64,000 nucleotides of DNA from Hyposmocoma kahamanoa. Its lineage: Eukaryota; Arthropoda; Insecta; Lepidoptera; Cosmopterigidae. This document shows positions 10,205 through 21,571 of the stretch, piece after piece. The notes below the pieces were generated by a model. The model worked only from the letters and a program-made list of their open reading frames with translations, ran no database searches and was not told where the DNA came from. Each line of letters starts with the position of its first letter. Position 1 is the stretch's first letter. Position numbers and translations under genes: made by a program. The stretch spans positions 7,982,385 to 8,046,384 of the forward strand of contig NW_020654422.1 of assembly GCF_003589595.1 (NCBI RefSeq), written 5' to 3'.

Positions 10205-11162
10205 TAAATCTTTATGTATTTAGGAACTTTTATACAACGTACGTCAGTTTCATCGTAACCTAAAACATAGCTTACATATCTAGGCGACGCTAAAGAACCG
10301 ATTCAACAAACAGAAACAATTTTTTTTGCCTGTTTTGTATGGGTGTTTCCCAGCTTACAATTTGTAGCACCTACGGGTATTCGTTTAATATGCAGGTGTC
10401 AACAACTCGCTCAATTGTAATTTGTGACATTCAATGAACTTAAAAATTCAAATAAACAAATCGAAATTGTAAGTTTATGTAACTTGGTGTCTTGATATCT
10501 TACATAGTACTGAGATCAGCTAATACTCGATTTTTTTTATTGAGTTGAAATAAATAAATAAAAAAATGGCAGTAAATAAAATATGCGTCACCTCTCTGAT
10601 ACGACAAATTAATGGTAACTATCGTAGGCTTACTCAGACTTACTCATACTTAATTTTGGACAAAGTATGATGTCCACATACATAAGAGATTAAAAAGTCA
10701 CAATTCGTACTACATGTTTATCTATTTAGTAGCAAAGCTTTTTAATCTTTTACAAATCTAAATTATTTTACCTTGGAAGTTCCAGACAACTGCAATATAA
10801 ACACGTATCGAGATTTCAGGAAGAACCAATAAGCCCATTATTATTCTATGTCTATCTCTTCTTAATAAGAAAACGTGTACCTAATACGGTGTTTGATATT
10901 CGCATCTCCTGTGTGTGGTGTCGTAATGGCGCGGAATCACAATATCTCGTTATAAGCGGGTGAAACAAAGAAGCCCGCGCGTGCTTTGAATGCCGCCCGT
11001 GGAGCTCGCGGTGCTAGCAAACTTGAAACAGCTGAGATTGCAGTGAAAGTGCGTAACATCTTACATGCGCGCTTTACATGGCTTTACTACAAGCAAAAGA
11101 CTTAGATTATTAATTTTCCTAACTTCTAAGAAGAAGGAAAACATAATGAGTTATTTTTAAGA
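10205..11162. other. Gene-free stretch; GC-richer pocket near 10970-11040
   Basis: No exon with convincing splice sites was seen. The pocket around GCCGCCCGTGGAGCTCGCGG is more GC-rich than its surroundings, but has no supported function. Confidence 0.35.
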
Positions 11163-11275
11163 TACTAAGTGACAGGTAATGGTGCTAAGCGACACGCCTG
11201 TCAATAGCAGTTCCAGTGGCACTCAGAGCTTTAAATCCTAAAGATCTGAAGATCACTGCCACTATATAATACTAT
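11163..11275 (-). repeat. Family A retroposon fragment
   Basis: Covers only the sense 3' third. Read on the plus strand it shows ACTAAGTGACAGG, ACACGCCTGTC, CACTCAGAGCTTTAAATC and CACTGCCACTA. Confidence 0.65.
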
Positions 11276-12364
11276 TTTAAAACCAAAATACTAAAGCGTT
11301 ACAAACATAAGACGCAATTCTCTTAATACTAATAGATTTCAAGTTTAATGGCTTACAAAATATAAACTATCAAAATATCAACATGGCGAAATTAGATATA
11401 ATATTTCTGACTTTTTCGCGCAATATTGAATCGGTTAGAAAGCGCGAATTGACGTGCGACTTTAAATATATTGTGAAAAGTGATGTAAAACCTGTCATAA
11501 AAGTAATGCGCTCGCTAAATTTTAAATTTTTATGTATAAAATATAAACTTAATAAAAATACAGTTATCGATTTTCGGTTTCAAATATTTATAGAAAGCTT
11601 AAATATACAAAATAACTCACAAAACAAACCATTTCCAAGAAGTTCTAGGCTTCTTCAAGCTAATTTCAACTTAGATTTACTTTTAAAAAGAAAAGAAATT
11701 TTTCTCGGCTATTTCATAGTCATTCTTTAAAAATAAAAATGGCGATAAGAATTTAAAGCTCTTTTCAAAACACTGTTGGAGCATTTTGTCTATAGCTTTA
11801 TCTATAGAAAAACTATAGATTATTTTTACTTGCTTTATGTAGTTGATCTTGTACAAGAATATTCACTCCTATGAAGCTTTTGTGATTGTCTACAAAACGC
11901 GATGTTTCTAAGCGATTTTTTCTTTTGACAATATTACTAAACCTTTATAAAAGTTATAGGAATAGTGAGCGTATTGTACAATAAAAAAACTTTTCAAAAC
12001 ACTAGGTCAAAAAAACAATTAAAGAAATCCAATTTGCCGCAAAAAACATTATTCTATATAATTATATAGAATGTGTTATATATGACTAGAAAGGTGGATA
12101 AATTCCCTATGATATAAATATAAGGAATATTTTAATGATATACCTAACTTCTGTTGGAAGACATAAAATTTTCATTACAAAATCGAGGTTAGTTCTTCAC
12201 GCCAACCACATTTTACACAATGATTTCACTGTATTCTATTGACAGACGGCACATTACACATACACAACATTGAAGTACAGTAGTTTACGCGCTCATTTCA
12301 ATTATTTTTATTACTTATTTGTCAACAAACATATCCATGACCAGCTCGAGCGCGAATTACGACT
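11276..12364. other. AT-rich gene-free stretch
   Basis: Contains a 115-codon ORF at 11383-11730 of biased A/T composition and no recognisable domain, judged spurious. No shared repeat. Confidence 0.4.
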
Positions 12365-12372
12365 ATTGTATC
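12365..12372. repeat. Left target-site duplication of hAT-like element
   Basis: ATTGTATC, matched exactly at 13316-13323. Confidence 0.85.
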
Positions 12373-13315
12373 CAGGGTTGCCAATTTGTGGGGAATTCCT
12401 CAAATTGTAAGGAGTTTCAACTAGATTGGTGATTTTGTGGGGATTGGCGCTATGTGAGGAAAATATGGGGATTCTAACATTTTATCATTTTGTTTAATCT
12501 ATCAAGAAACACTGATGGACTATATCGATGTGTTTTTGTCAACATCGCACAGCCCTCGTATTATTAACAAGCAGCTTAAATAGAATTATTATTAGAGCAC
12601 TTGGTTCTGAATTGTAAAATTACCAGTCGGTGCGTGTTGAGTTCGCGATTCTTTCTCCCGCTTAGGCCGGTCCCCGGTATGAAGCAAAACGAAATCAGCT
12701 ATTGATAAACAAAGCGGAGCAGTTGGTACTTCCACACCACAACTTACCACTCGTCAACTTTAAATATTAAATATAGTTCGAAACTCATTGATTATTTCTA
12801 ACATTAACATAGTGTCACCAAATGCACAACAAATAATCAATTTACTTCATTTTGTAACTGCCTCCATGCCGAACTGCCATGCAGAGGTCCCAGGTTCGAT
12901 TCCCGAGTCGGGAGAAATTTTGTATGGCCTACATTTGTTTCTCTTGTGAGTTTGGGTGTAATTTGTGGTTATCTACATGTGTGTCCATGGAACCCGCGAC
13001 ACAGGGTTTCCCTAGTACGGGGCTATGTTGAGTGTGTACGTTATTATTATTAAAATAAATAAACGATTTAAGGTCATCTAGTTTTATAATTAATTTTGCT
13101 TTTTATGTTCTGTTTACATTCACAGCAAACGTAATAGATTATTACATTTTGAGTTCCTTCATTCTGTATTATATTTTTAAGCGATGTATTTCTAGTAAAT
13201 AATGAAAACTCGAGATGTGGGGAATTTGTGGGTAATATGAACTTTGCTCTCCCCAAATTTGGGGATTGTAACCGTGATTTTTGGGGATTTTGAACAATTG
13301 GCATTGGCAACGCTG
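12373..13315. mobile_element. hAT-like non-autonomous DNA transposon, 943 bp
   Basis: The ends read CAGGGTTGCCAA and, inverted, CAGCGTTGCCAA (11 of 12 match). They are flanked by a perfect 8-bp direct duplication, ATTGTATC. Eight-base duplications and CAG..TGCCAA ends are hallmarks of the hAT superfamily. Subterminal regions on both sides carry repeated TGTGGGGATT-type motifs, as expected for transposase-binding sites. No transposase ORF is present, so mobilisation would depend on an autonomous relative. A SINE-1 copy is nested inside at 12859-13050, so the hAT insertion is older than that SINE. Confidence 0.85.
12859..13050 (+). mobile_element. SINE-1 copy nested in the hAT-like element
   Basis: The head CTGCCTCCATGCCGAACTG has lost part of the A-box region. 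The B box CAGGTTCGATTCC is intact. The body (TTTGTATGGCC, GTGTCCATGG, GGTTTCCCTAGTACGGG) ends in a TTATTATTATT run. Confidence 0.85.
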
Positions 13316-13323
13316 ATTGTATC
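13316..13323. repeat. Right target-site duplication of hAT-like element
   Basis: ATTGTATC, identical to 12365-12372. Confidence 0.85.
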
Positions 13324-13834
13324 GAATGATGTGACTTAATATCCAAGGTTCACCACCTCCACCAGATCTTTCAATATTCTTTACTTTATCCATTTTGCAT
13401 GAACTCTTACAACGTCCAATAGAGTAAAAACCCTAATTGTAGTATTTTTTAAATAAAATCTACTGAAGACGCACTATAACGTGTTTGTCAATAAGTACAT
13501 ACGCTACAGAATGTCTATATACTTATATACAGAATAAACTTAAGAACACTAGTTTTTAGAGTATTAATAGACTACTGGACGTATATAAAAAATAATCTGT
13601 TGTTCTACAGATGAACTTAAAATAAGGACTATAATAGTAAATCTTAAGAGAGATTACACTTAATTAAGTTGTTTGGTATTAAGAAGGTGTTAAAATTTTG
13701 ACTTGAGTGAAATAAGTCTATAAGAACAATTTCTTTTTTCTAAAATCATTTATATGAACTATTATCTAAATCAATACCATATTAAGACTGTTTATAGATA
13801 TAACAGTTTTAAGGCGTATAAAGTGTGTTCCTTG
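13324..13834. other. Gene-free stretch, nothing recognised
   Basis: No exon or recurrent repeat seen. Confidence 0.4.
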
Positions 13835-13975
13835 GGCACATGCCCCATGAAGCCTGAAATTTCACCAGCATCCTTACTCTTCAAAAGCGGAACGCAATAT
13901 TGCTTACATAACCTCTTGGCGGGAGAAATAGATAAGGTAGCAAGCAGTATTTCCCTGGACGAATATGTCTTGAGT
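13835..13975 (-). repeat. Family A retroposon fragment (sense 5' half)
   Basis: TTTCACCAGCATCCTTACTC, CTTGGCGGGAGAAATAG and TTTCCCTGGACGAA are recognisable. The region with the A-tail is missing. Confidence 0.65.
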
Positions 13976-14676
13976 TTGGATTACCAGCTATTGACTTGAC
14001 TGAATATCCTTTACTTAGAACAGACATTAAGCGTCTTAAATGGTACCTATACTTTTAAACTTTCCCGTTGCATTGTACATACTAACATTTGAAAATGGGA
14101 ATAAACGTAATTAAATAATTTAATAAGTATTTTTACAACTACCTAGGTATTGTCCCAAAGTTTCGGTCAAGTTGCACTGGTCGACATGTCGGTGACACGG
14201 GCTAATTGGTGATACGGTGTTACGTCTCGATATCGGCGGTGGAATCTTCATCCACACTCGCAGTATTTTTGAAAATTGTGTTAGTGGTTTCTCGAGTATA
14301 CACAGTATCATTGATATCAATGTTCTTAATGCTATCATAATAGAACTGACTAAAGTGAGTGTAGAATTTCAATTTACTACATTCAAAAGTAATGGAAATT
14401 AGTACGTATATTTTATATGTGACAGGAAAAAAATTATAGCCAGGGACCTAAAACCGCTCAACTCACATTGGCGCAGAGTCGAAGCGTCGCGACGCATCAT
14501 GTTTTTAGCCTATAGCATATTCATCTATATTTTCCCATTATTAAGGTACAAATTTGTGTTTTGCAAATATGGAATCGAGCGGCTTCGAGCGGAGTCGACT
14601 CGCTGACACCGAGTCAACTGCCACCTCTTTGGCAAACGAATTCGGTTGCCGAAGGCAGTAGTCGCCGCATTGTATA
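13976..14676. other. Gene-free stretch with a 12-bp perfect palindrome
   Basis: GCGTCGCGACGC at 14484-14495 is self-complementary. ORFs on both strands at 14120-14402 lack recognisable domains. No shared repeat. Confidence 0.35.
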
Positions 14677-15607
14677 GTGTAAAACCGATAGATGCCCCAC
14701 TTGTTGAAAGGACCTAATTTAAAAATTATTAGTTTACCATGAACAATTCCTATGGATATAACTAGTTTAATCTTTTACATTACATTAATACTTGATTTTG
14801 AAGAAATTGAGTTTTTGCAAACCTATTTTTTTGGGGATAGATGCCTACCTGTATGGAAAGACGCCACACAATGAAAATACTAAGAAAGATAGATTTAGAA
14901 TAAAATAGTAAAATTCATAATAAAATGTTTTATTTGTAATCTTTAATATATTGTATATACATATTACATCTTTAATAATGAATATATACGTATTTAAAGT
15001 TACTACCTACTTCACTTCGTATTTTTGTAGCTATCAAAACATTCTATACAAAAATGTTCGCTGTTTAAACTGTGAATCATTTGTCTTTTTGGTACTTTTA
15101 CTTACTTTTAAACTATTATCATTTACTGGTCTTTCACTTAACTAATGTATTTTTTATTTTCTTTTCCTAACTTTCTTGTCTTGTCCTTTGCCCCTAAGGG
15201 CACCTATACCGCGAAAAAACCAGACGTCTATCCTATTCGATATGGATAGATGTCCTTTTATTATATAACTAAGCTATATACAAGCGATTATTGACACCTA
15301 GGTGCGCAGTTAATGAACCAGTGTATAGTTATAATAAAAATAAAACGAAATTTATTATAACTTACAAATAATTATGCGACAATAAATACTTGCGTCTGAA
15401 ATTTTGAACCGTTTATCATGTTCGTTGCGGAGATAAACGCATGCAGAAGCCAAACGCGTCTATTCCACACGAAGCCCTGCAGGAACTTTGATGAGAGGTG
15501 TCTATACTCCTTATTTAAACTAATTATTCTTTGTTGCGATTTGGGGAAGTTAGGTTTTTTGAAAACGAGGCACCTATCCCACTGCGGCATCTATCCCGGT
15601 CTTACCC
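14677..15607. mobile_element. Putative TIR DNA transposon (TA target site), 931 bp
   Basis: The left end GTGTAAAACCGATAGATGCC and the inverted right end GGGTAAGACCGGGATAGATG are similar. Both are flanked by TA, as in Tc1/mariner-type insertions. The motif GGCAYCTATCCC recurs in both orientations: about 14687, 14833, 15197, 15222, 15243, 15569 and 15587. That looks like subterminal transposase-binding repeats. Internal ORFs show no transposase motif, so the copy is probably non-autonomous. Superfamily assignment is inference. Confidence 0.55.
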
Positions 15608-16162
15608 TACATTTCGTCGTTTTAGCCGAAATAGCGTTATTATAAATATAAGTATACATAGAGACGTTGTAACTTGATTGGTCGAAGGTGACCGAATCGC
15701 CCGATGGTAATTATACCTAGTCGACTAGGATGACTTTAGCAGCTAATTAAGGTCATCCAACGATTCGTGTTTACACTAATGAGCAGGTTGCAGCTTTAGG
15801 TTTGCAAGCGAAGGTGACCTATATCTATATGCAAAAGACGAATAAGGATATGTACTATGATTTCTCTCTAGATGTAAGATTATGTTCGACGGAAATAATG
15901 TAAAAAGTAGGCAATGAACGAACGGATACAAAGGCTAAGAAACGTAAAAATATTAGTAAAAACCATTACAGCCGCCTCTTAGTAGAGGAAACCGGTATTT
16001 TATACAATATACTTATTGTAGTTATACAAATTAGCTAAGTGTAAAAAATTACAACTGAGTACTTTACTTACCTATGCATTCTTTCCATAGGACAGGGGAT
16101 CCTAGTTTCGGAGTTAGGCCAACTTTGAATTTATTTTTATGAATCGAGTTCTTCTTAGGTTT
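15608..16162. other. Gene-free stretch with a 14-bp perfect palindrome
   Basis: CCTAGTCGACTAGG at 15716-15729 is self-complementary and is followed by GGATGAC..GTCATCC arms. No exon or dispersed repeat seen. Confidence 0.35.
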
Positions 16163-16395
16163 TCACGATTGTTTAAACATAGGAAATGAAAGTATTTTTC
16201 AGGATTTAAATCGCGTACATTTAATTTTTTTTCAAACAAACCACCATCTCGGGCAGGTCTCATGGTCACGGTTGGCTGATCATGACCGTGACCATGGGAT
16301 CTGTAAAGGGCTCGAAACGTTGGTTTGTTTGAAAGAACAAATATAAGCGATTTAAATCCGGAAAAATAGTTTCATTTCCTATTTGTTTTTCTTGT
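16163..16395. mobile_element. PLE terminal repeats, head-to-head foldback unit
   Basis: A plus-oriented arm (CATAGGAAATGAAAG, ATTTAAATCGCGTACA, CAAACAAACCACC) meets its inverted counterpart (CGTTGGTTTGTTTGAA, GCGATTTAAATCCGG, TTTCATTTCCTAT). The centre is CATGGTCACGG..CCGTGACCATG. Each arm is about 110 bp and there is no ORF between. This is the best-preserved of the ORF-less units. Arms match the termini of the element at 37405-39460. Confidence 0.75.
16284..16325 (+). ncRNA. Hammerhead-like motif with swapped core pair
   Basis: Hand fold. Stem I is GACC (16284-16287) with GGTT (16322-16325). The first core box is GUGACCA (16288-16294), against the CUGANGA consensus. A single unpaired U follows at 16295. 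Stem II is GGGAUC/GGGCUC with loop UGUAAA. GAAA is at 16314-16317. A minimal CG stem III is followed by UU before stem I. Relative to consensus only C3 (to G) and G8 (to C) differ in box 1. Those two residues pair with each other in the active fold, so the change is compensatory. The same box lies inverted in the left arm. Function is untested. Confidence 0.45.
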
Positions 16396-18042
16396 TAGGT
16401 AATTATTATTAAAGGTATTTTACAATTTTCAAATTGAATTCGTGCACATGATCCAAAAAGGACTAATGCGCGTCGCATTTATTATTACTGTAATGATTTG
16501 TATTTTTTTATTCAGTATTAAATTAGCAATGAATGAGGCTGTCGTCACGCGAACCGAACCCACGCTACTCCTTAACCTAAATTCTGACATTCATTTCGCC
16601 AGTTCACTCGTAAAATTTTAATGGCCGCAGGAAATGTCGACCTTATAAGAAGGAAAGCGAAGGGTTCAGTCTTGGATCACCTTCAACAAAAGGCCCGAAG
16701 CCCTATCAGACAATACGTTACCTAATTAATCATGTTTTTAGGACCGAAACGGTAACGTTACGTAACGGTAGCTAATGTATTTTAATGACGTAAAGCAGTT
16801 GTAAAACGAGAACCATAACAAGAATCAAATGTTTGTTTTAATTTATTTACTCCATTCGTAGACGAAAAGACAACAACGTAAGTCGAAGTATCCCACTTTA
16901 TAGCCATGCACGTTGATAAAGTGAGACTCGAATAAATCCTTTCCCCGTTCATTTCTTAATTGGATTCTCGAGTTTATTTGCAGACTGATGTTCTCATTTT
17001 ACGATATTAGAACTGTTTATGTGTAAAATCGTTTATTTCTTAAATTATGTTCGCTTGTAAATAGAAACTCAATAATTAACGTGTCTATTGGAGTTTGTAT
17101 AAAATGTAAGAACGTAGTTGTAAAATAGTCACTATCACATTTTATAGCGTAGGATCGCTTTCACACCATACGAGCTGAGCGTTAGGACGACGTCAAAGCG
17201 TGCAGGCGATTGCTGGAGGAGTTTTAACAGCCGCCATATATCTGGGCGCATCCTGAACCTTACGAACCTCCGGAAGTGCCCATAAAGTGAGCATTAAAAC
17301 GACGACTCTTTTTACACTTTATTATCATTGGATGTGAACGTTCAGCTCAGATTCTATCGCAATTTACCACATCGCGAAAAGAGACACTTTCTTGTTACGC
17401 GCTTTATCGCAAAATCGATATATCTAATGAGGGTTTCAAGGTCCGAAATGTCATGACTTATGAACTTCGGTTTACGATAGACGTCGAATCGCCATTTTGA
17501 TGTTCATACCCAACTATACTCTCGCGGCTATTATTTGTTAAGGCTTAGCGAGACAATTTATTTTTTTGAGTGTCCCTTTTTAAGATTTAATATTTAACAA
17601 CAAATTCAACAAGTTCCGTAAAGTAATTAGTCAGTTATTGGAATCTTTAAATGAAACTGACTAGATCAGATTGACAGAGGCCCAAATCAATTACAAGAAT
17701 TTATGCTAATAACGTATTGTGAGTTATCGCCGCATCGACGCCGCCGCCGATCGTCGAGATCGAGTTACGCAAGTTTCGCTCAAGTTTTAAGACCCTGCTG
17801 AAGGCCTCTTACTAACTATCTTCCTTAACGCCTTAGTTAAGAAGCGCCTTATGAGAACTTTGACGCCGAGATTGAGGAAGCTATTACGGGATCCGTTCAG
17901 ATAGATATAAGCAGGATGTCACTTCCACGCCCGACTTTGTGAAGTTGTTTACTTTGATGGTACAAACTTTCGCCTAATTTATCTGAAGTGACAGTCTTAC
18001 TAGACCGTCGAAGTTTAGAATAGACTTTATAATCGAAATGTT
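16396..18042. other. Gene-free stretch, nothing recognised
   Basis: A GC-richer patch around 17150-17260 and another around 17720-17900 stand out against the AT-rich background. Neither shows a splice-bounded frame or repeat. Confidence 0.35.
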
Positions 18043-18470
18043 TTGAACCGGAAATCGAAACCGCAAAACGTTGTTAGAAATAAGCAACCGCCGACTCTGC
18101 GCCGGACGGGAATATTCCATGGAAAGCGCGTCGGGAAATGGTCGACGTCCGGGATTACCTATATTAGACAAAAGAAAGGGAAGATTAAATATTATCTCGG
18201 ACAATATTTGTGTAGTGCACTACAGTTACTAGGTGGAGTTGGGCATTGGATCGGGCAGTGGTTGCATCCCGCTCTATCATTACTTCCGCTCCGCTCTCAA
18301 CTGGGGCAATCGATATGGCGGCGTGAGGGGTGGCACCCCGCGCGGCCTACCGTCCCCGCAAGCCCCTTCCACGCATCATTCCGGTGACAATCGCTCACGC
18401 TCTCCTCGTCGCTCGCTCCGCTCATCACGAGGACGCTACGCATATAAACAATACGCACTTTTTTAACACG
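18043..18470 (+). other. GC-rich open segment, coding status unresolved
   Basis: Two overlapping frames are open here: 18043-18387 (114 codons) and 18233-18466 (77 codons). The second includes an Arg/Ser-rich stretch, NRSRSPRRSLRSSRGRY, and Gly-rich residues. Base composition is clearly more GC-rich than the flanks. Neither frame has matching consensus splice sites or a recognisable domain. It could be an untranslated or regulatory CpG-rich segment, a missed terminal exon, or chance. Confidence 0.2.
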
Positions 18471-19804
18471 AAATTTTTAAACATAATGCGTGCCTGAATA
18501 TTCTATGAATGCGTAGAACATTATTAGTTCTTTTTATTGAATTGTTCAAACGGAACAATAATAGCTCATACAAATTTGTAGCTGTAAAGAACAGTGCAAT
18601 AAAATATTGCAAGGTGTAAGTGAGCAGTAGTTCTTCTATTTTTTTTTTAATATCAAGTCACGGGAAGAACAAGTCAAGATTTTTCAACATACAAAGTTTT
18701 CGTCTAAATTTGTAACGCATAATAATACAAAGTTCACAAAAATAATCATGTAAATTAAGAAGCAGTATCCATTATGGAAGGTTCTATATTAAGGCATTAT
18801 GTAAATAGTGAATTTGACATAATTAACGTTCTTAACATTTTCTCAAATTTGCCCTTTGCATAGTATTCTGTCATACCAGTGGTATAAAAGTACTTTCAAA
18901 GTACGAATCATTTATTCGGCGAACTTTAAACATGACTTCTAAGATAAAAAGTAAAGACTCCACTTTAAGGACGGGCGTACACCTTGACGACGACCGCAAT
19001 CAGTATACCTGTTCTAATATTTATTACGCGTGAATATCATATGGCATTTATTCCCGGCTGTGATTGCGCTAGTTCTCTTTCGCGTAAGGGAAATGCTACT
19101 TCATTAGAAAAACAACGCTTAGCGTATCGTACGTTAGAATTTTTTAGAGTTTGATGTTGTGAATATAAGAATTCCATATTTTTATTATTTAAATTCGTCT
19201 GTTATGTTTTCACAGTCTAAAAAAATGAGAAGCATGTTTACTTTAAGTTACAAAACACATACATTACCTTTATCGCTAAATATTAATTCAGCAATGGACA
19301 GCGGTGAGCGGCAGAGCAGCGAAATATCTTTCACTGATTATCGTCGAAAATACATCCGTTTGTAACGAAAATCAGCATCTGACCTCTGTCGTGAGATCCT
19401 TTTGCATTTGTCATAGCACAATGGTAATAAGCTTATTTGTATGTTGTATTGCATTGTAGTTTGTTTGTTTATTTCTTTTTCGTATTTACAACTATTTTTT
19501 TAACTTTTAACAAACACAACTATTCTAATTTTAACAAACAAGCTACTTCGTACCTTTTCTCCAAATATATTTCCAATATCTTCTAGTGGAGCTAAATTGA
19601 ACATACCTGAATGTTGACATTCAATCGTCAAAGTGTATTCTTGTACATGTTGAGAAATGTAGACGCTCCAATTTATGTAGATAATATGCAATAATGACTT
19701 GATTACCGGCAATATTTATTTGTATTATTGTAATTAATACCTTCGGCTAGAATATCGATATTTCGGAGAAGAAGGGCCTTAAAAGCCAATTTTATCGACA
19801 ATTA
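18471..19804. other. AT-rich gene-free stretch
   Basis: No exon or shared repeat was recognised. Confidence 0.4.
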
Positions 19805-19951
19805 GAGCGGTTACACACGGTGACGCAGCGCAGCTGTAGCTTTTCAGTCGCGATGTAGCAGTAATACAGTCGCTAATCGTCTACCTTTATACACTCATAC
19901 TATTTAAGCAGCGTTTGTATCGATGCAAAAAGTTGCCGTGTGTAATCGCTC
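19805..19951. mobile_element. Harbinger-like MITE, 147 bp, TTA target site
   Basis: The left terminus GAGCGGTTACACACGG and the inverted right terminus GAGCGATTACACACGG match in 15 of 16 positions. Both ends are flanked by TTA (19802-19804 and 19952-19954). A 3-bp TWA duplication fits the PIF/Harbinger superfamily. Too short for any ORF. Confidence 0.7.
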
Positions 19952-19954
19952 TTA

Positions 19955-21569
19955 GGTGGAAACGTACCTATTTGAGTTAAAATTTCTTGCTGTATCGATT
20001 TACCTACTCAATCTTTCTTATTCGATAAAACCAGCTTTCTTACGTAAACATAGGTATAGCAATAAATAAGATATGAACCAAAACATGTATGAAATTAATA
20101 CTCTGCGTTCGTTTTGCAAACTTTGTAGTTTGGCCTTTATGCCCTTTCTGTTCGAAACTGTCGATATTTAATTAAAATTCTATAATATCAGCAGTCTATT
20201 GAGTGATTGTAATTTAGGAATAAATTTTATGCTTTGTTAATTTTGCTATAAAACGATTAACACTTGCTTAAATGTTAATTATCTAAAAGGATTTACAATG
20301 GAACAGAGAATTAGTATCTCAGTGCCTGGACTTAGTAAGGAAGAGTGCCGGCAATTAAGTTAGAGACCGACTAGTATTTCCACTGTTTTACATTTAAAAC
20401 TAGCAATCGACTTAGCATAATTCTCTCTTTAAAAGTTAAGTTAACGAAGTGGTCGGCGGTGGAGAGGCGAAGAGTAAGCGAACAGAAGGTCGTTATTGTT
20501 ATCTAGCCAACCTTTGCTCGTATGGGTAAGAGCGGCGGCGGCGGCACGCGGCCGAGAGGCAAGAACAAAAGCCTCACGTAATTAGACTGGCCGCGGCAAT
20601 ACATAAATAATTTGCCTCACGTACCGCTTTGTTCACAGAGAACAGCTTTTTATTTAACGCTGTTATATCAAGAAGAACACTTCGTGTGCTTTTGATGGCG
20701 TTAATCCGCTCTCCTTTTATCCGGCACACACAGGTAAGGTCCGAAACCTTTGTTATTTCATAATATCTTTCGTGTAAAAATTTTATTACAAAGCCTTTCA
20801 TTACCTGCCAAAAATATTTCTGCGTAATCATAATCAATGACTCGTGTCTGGAAAAGTAGTTTTAGGAAAAGTTTTTTTAAGTATTCATACGCTAAACATA
20901 ACAAATGTTTTGAAAAATTATTATGCTACCAATTTTTTGTTTAACTTGTTTCTTTATCACAGGCAAATTAAGCCCCCCTTCTCTCACTTCACTGTTGGCC
21001 CTTTTTGTTAAAGTATGGAAAGAGGCGGTAAATGGATATCCACGAAATATTTGACATTAAATTTAGTTGCCGGAATTTCGCTTTGGCGCAAAGGAAAAGA
21101 AAATGTAGGCTGGTCCGCTTAATGAAACAAATTTACAGGGTTGCGACATCTAAACCGTGGCCCTTTGTAGTACGTTCGACGGCGGCGCTTTGTCCCAAAG
21201 CCGGGGTCAACCAAGCCAACACTCTTTTGTGCCGCTTACAAATATTGCTAATTATGATTAAAAAGAAATTTGCGCAACCCGTAAACCCGAACGTTCCTAG
21301 TTTTAGATGGATCATATTTTTAGTTATTTTTGCATAATTATTTCATAATTATTTTTAGTTATTTTTGTACAAAAAGCTTAGAACTTTTGTGTAAAAAGAT
21401 GATCACAGTTTTGTAAATAATGAAGGTTCCACGAATAGTGGATTAAACGCATAATAACATATTTGAAGAAAATAACAATTTGAAAAAACGAGATCTGTAC
21501 CTCACCTACAGTGGGGTCGAGCTCGGCCTGCGGCGCGTAGTCGGGTTTAGATTACGGGGTGTGCTTATG
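19955..21569. other. Gene-free stretch with a GC-rich pocket at 20445-20600
   Basis: The pocket contains ATGGGTAAGAGCGGCGG, opening a 19-codon frame that ends at TAA, within GC-rich purine-rich sequence. A 101-codon ORF at 21032-21337 has no recognisable motif. Regulatory or 5'-exon function cannot be excluded, but nothing supports it. Confidence 0.3.
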
Positions 21570-21571
21570 CT

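Noticed and set aside
11383..11730. 115-codon plus-strand ORF
   Set aside because: A/T-driven composition, no domain, no splice sites or repeat association; consistent with chance in AT-rich DNA.
14120..14402. Minus-strand 72-codon ORF with a possible donor after TACCTAG
   Set aside because: The donor is weak, there is no acceptor of quality, an equally long ORF runs on the other strand, and no family is recognised.
21032..21337. 101-codon ORF in a GC-richer patch
   Set aside because: No motif, an overlapping open frame on the opposite strand, no splice context.
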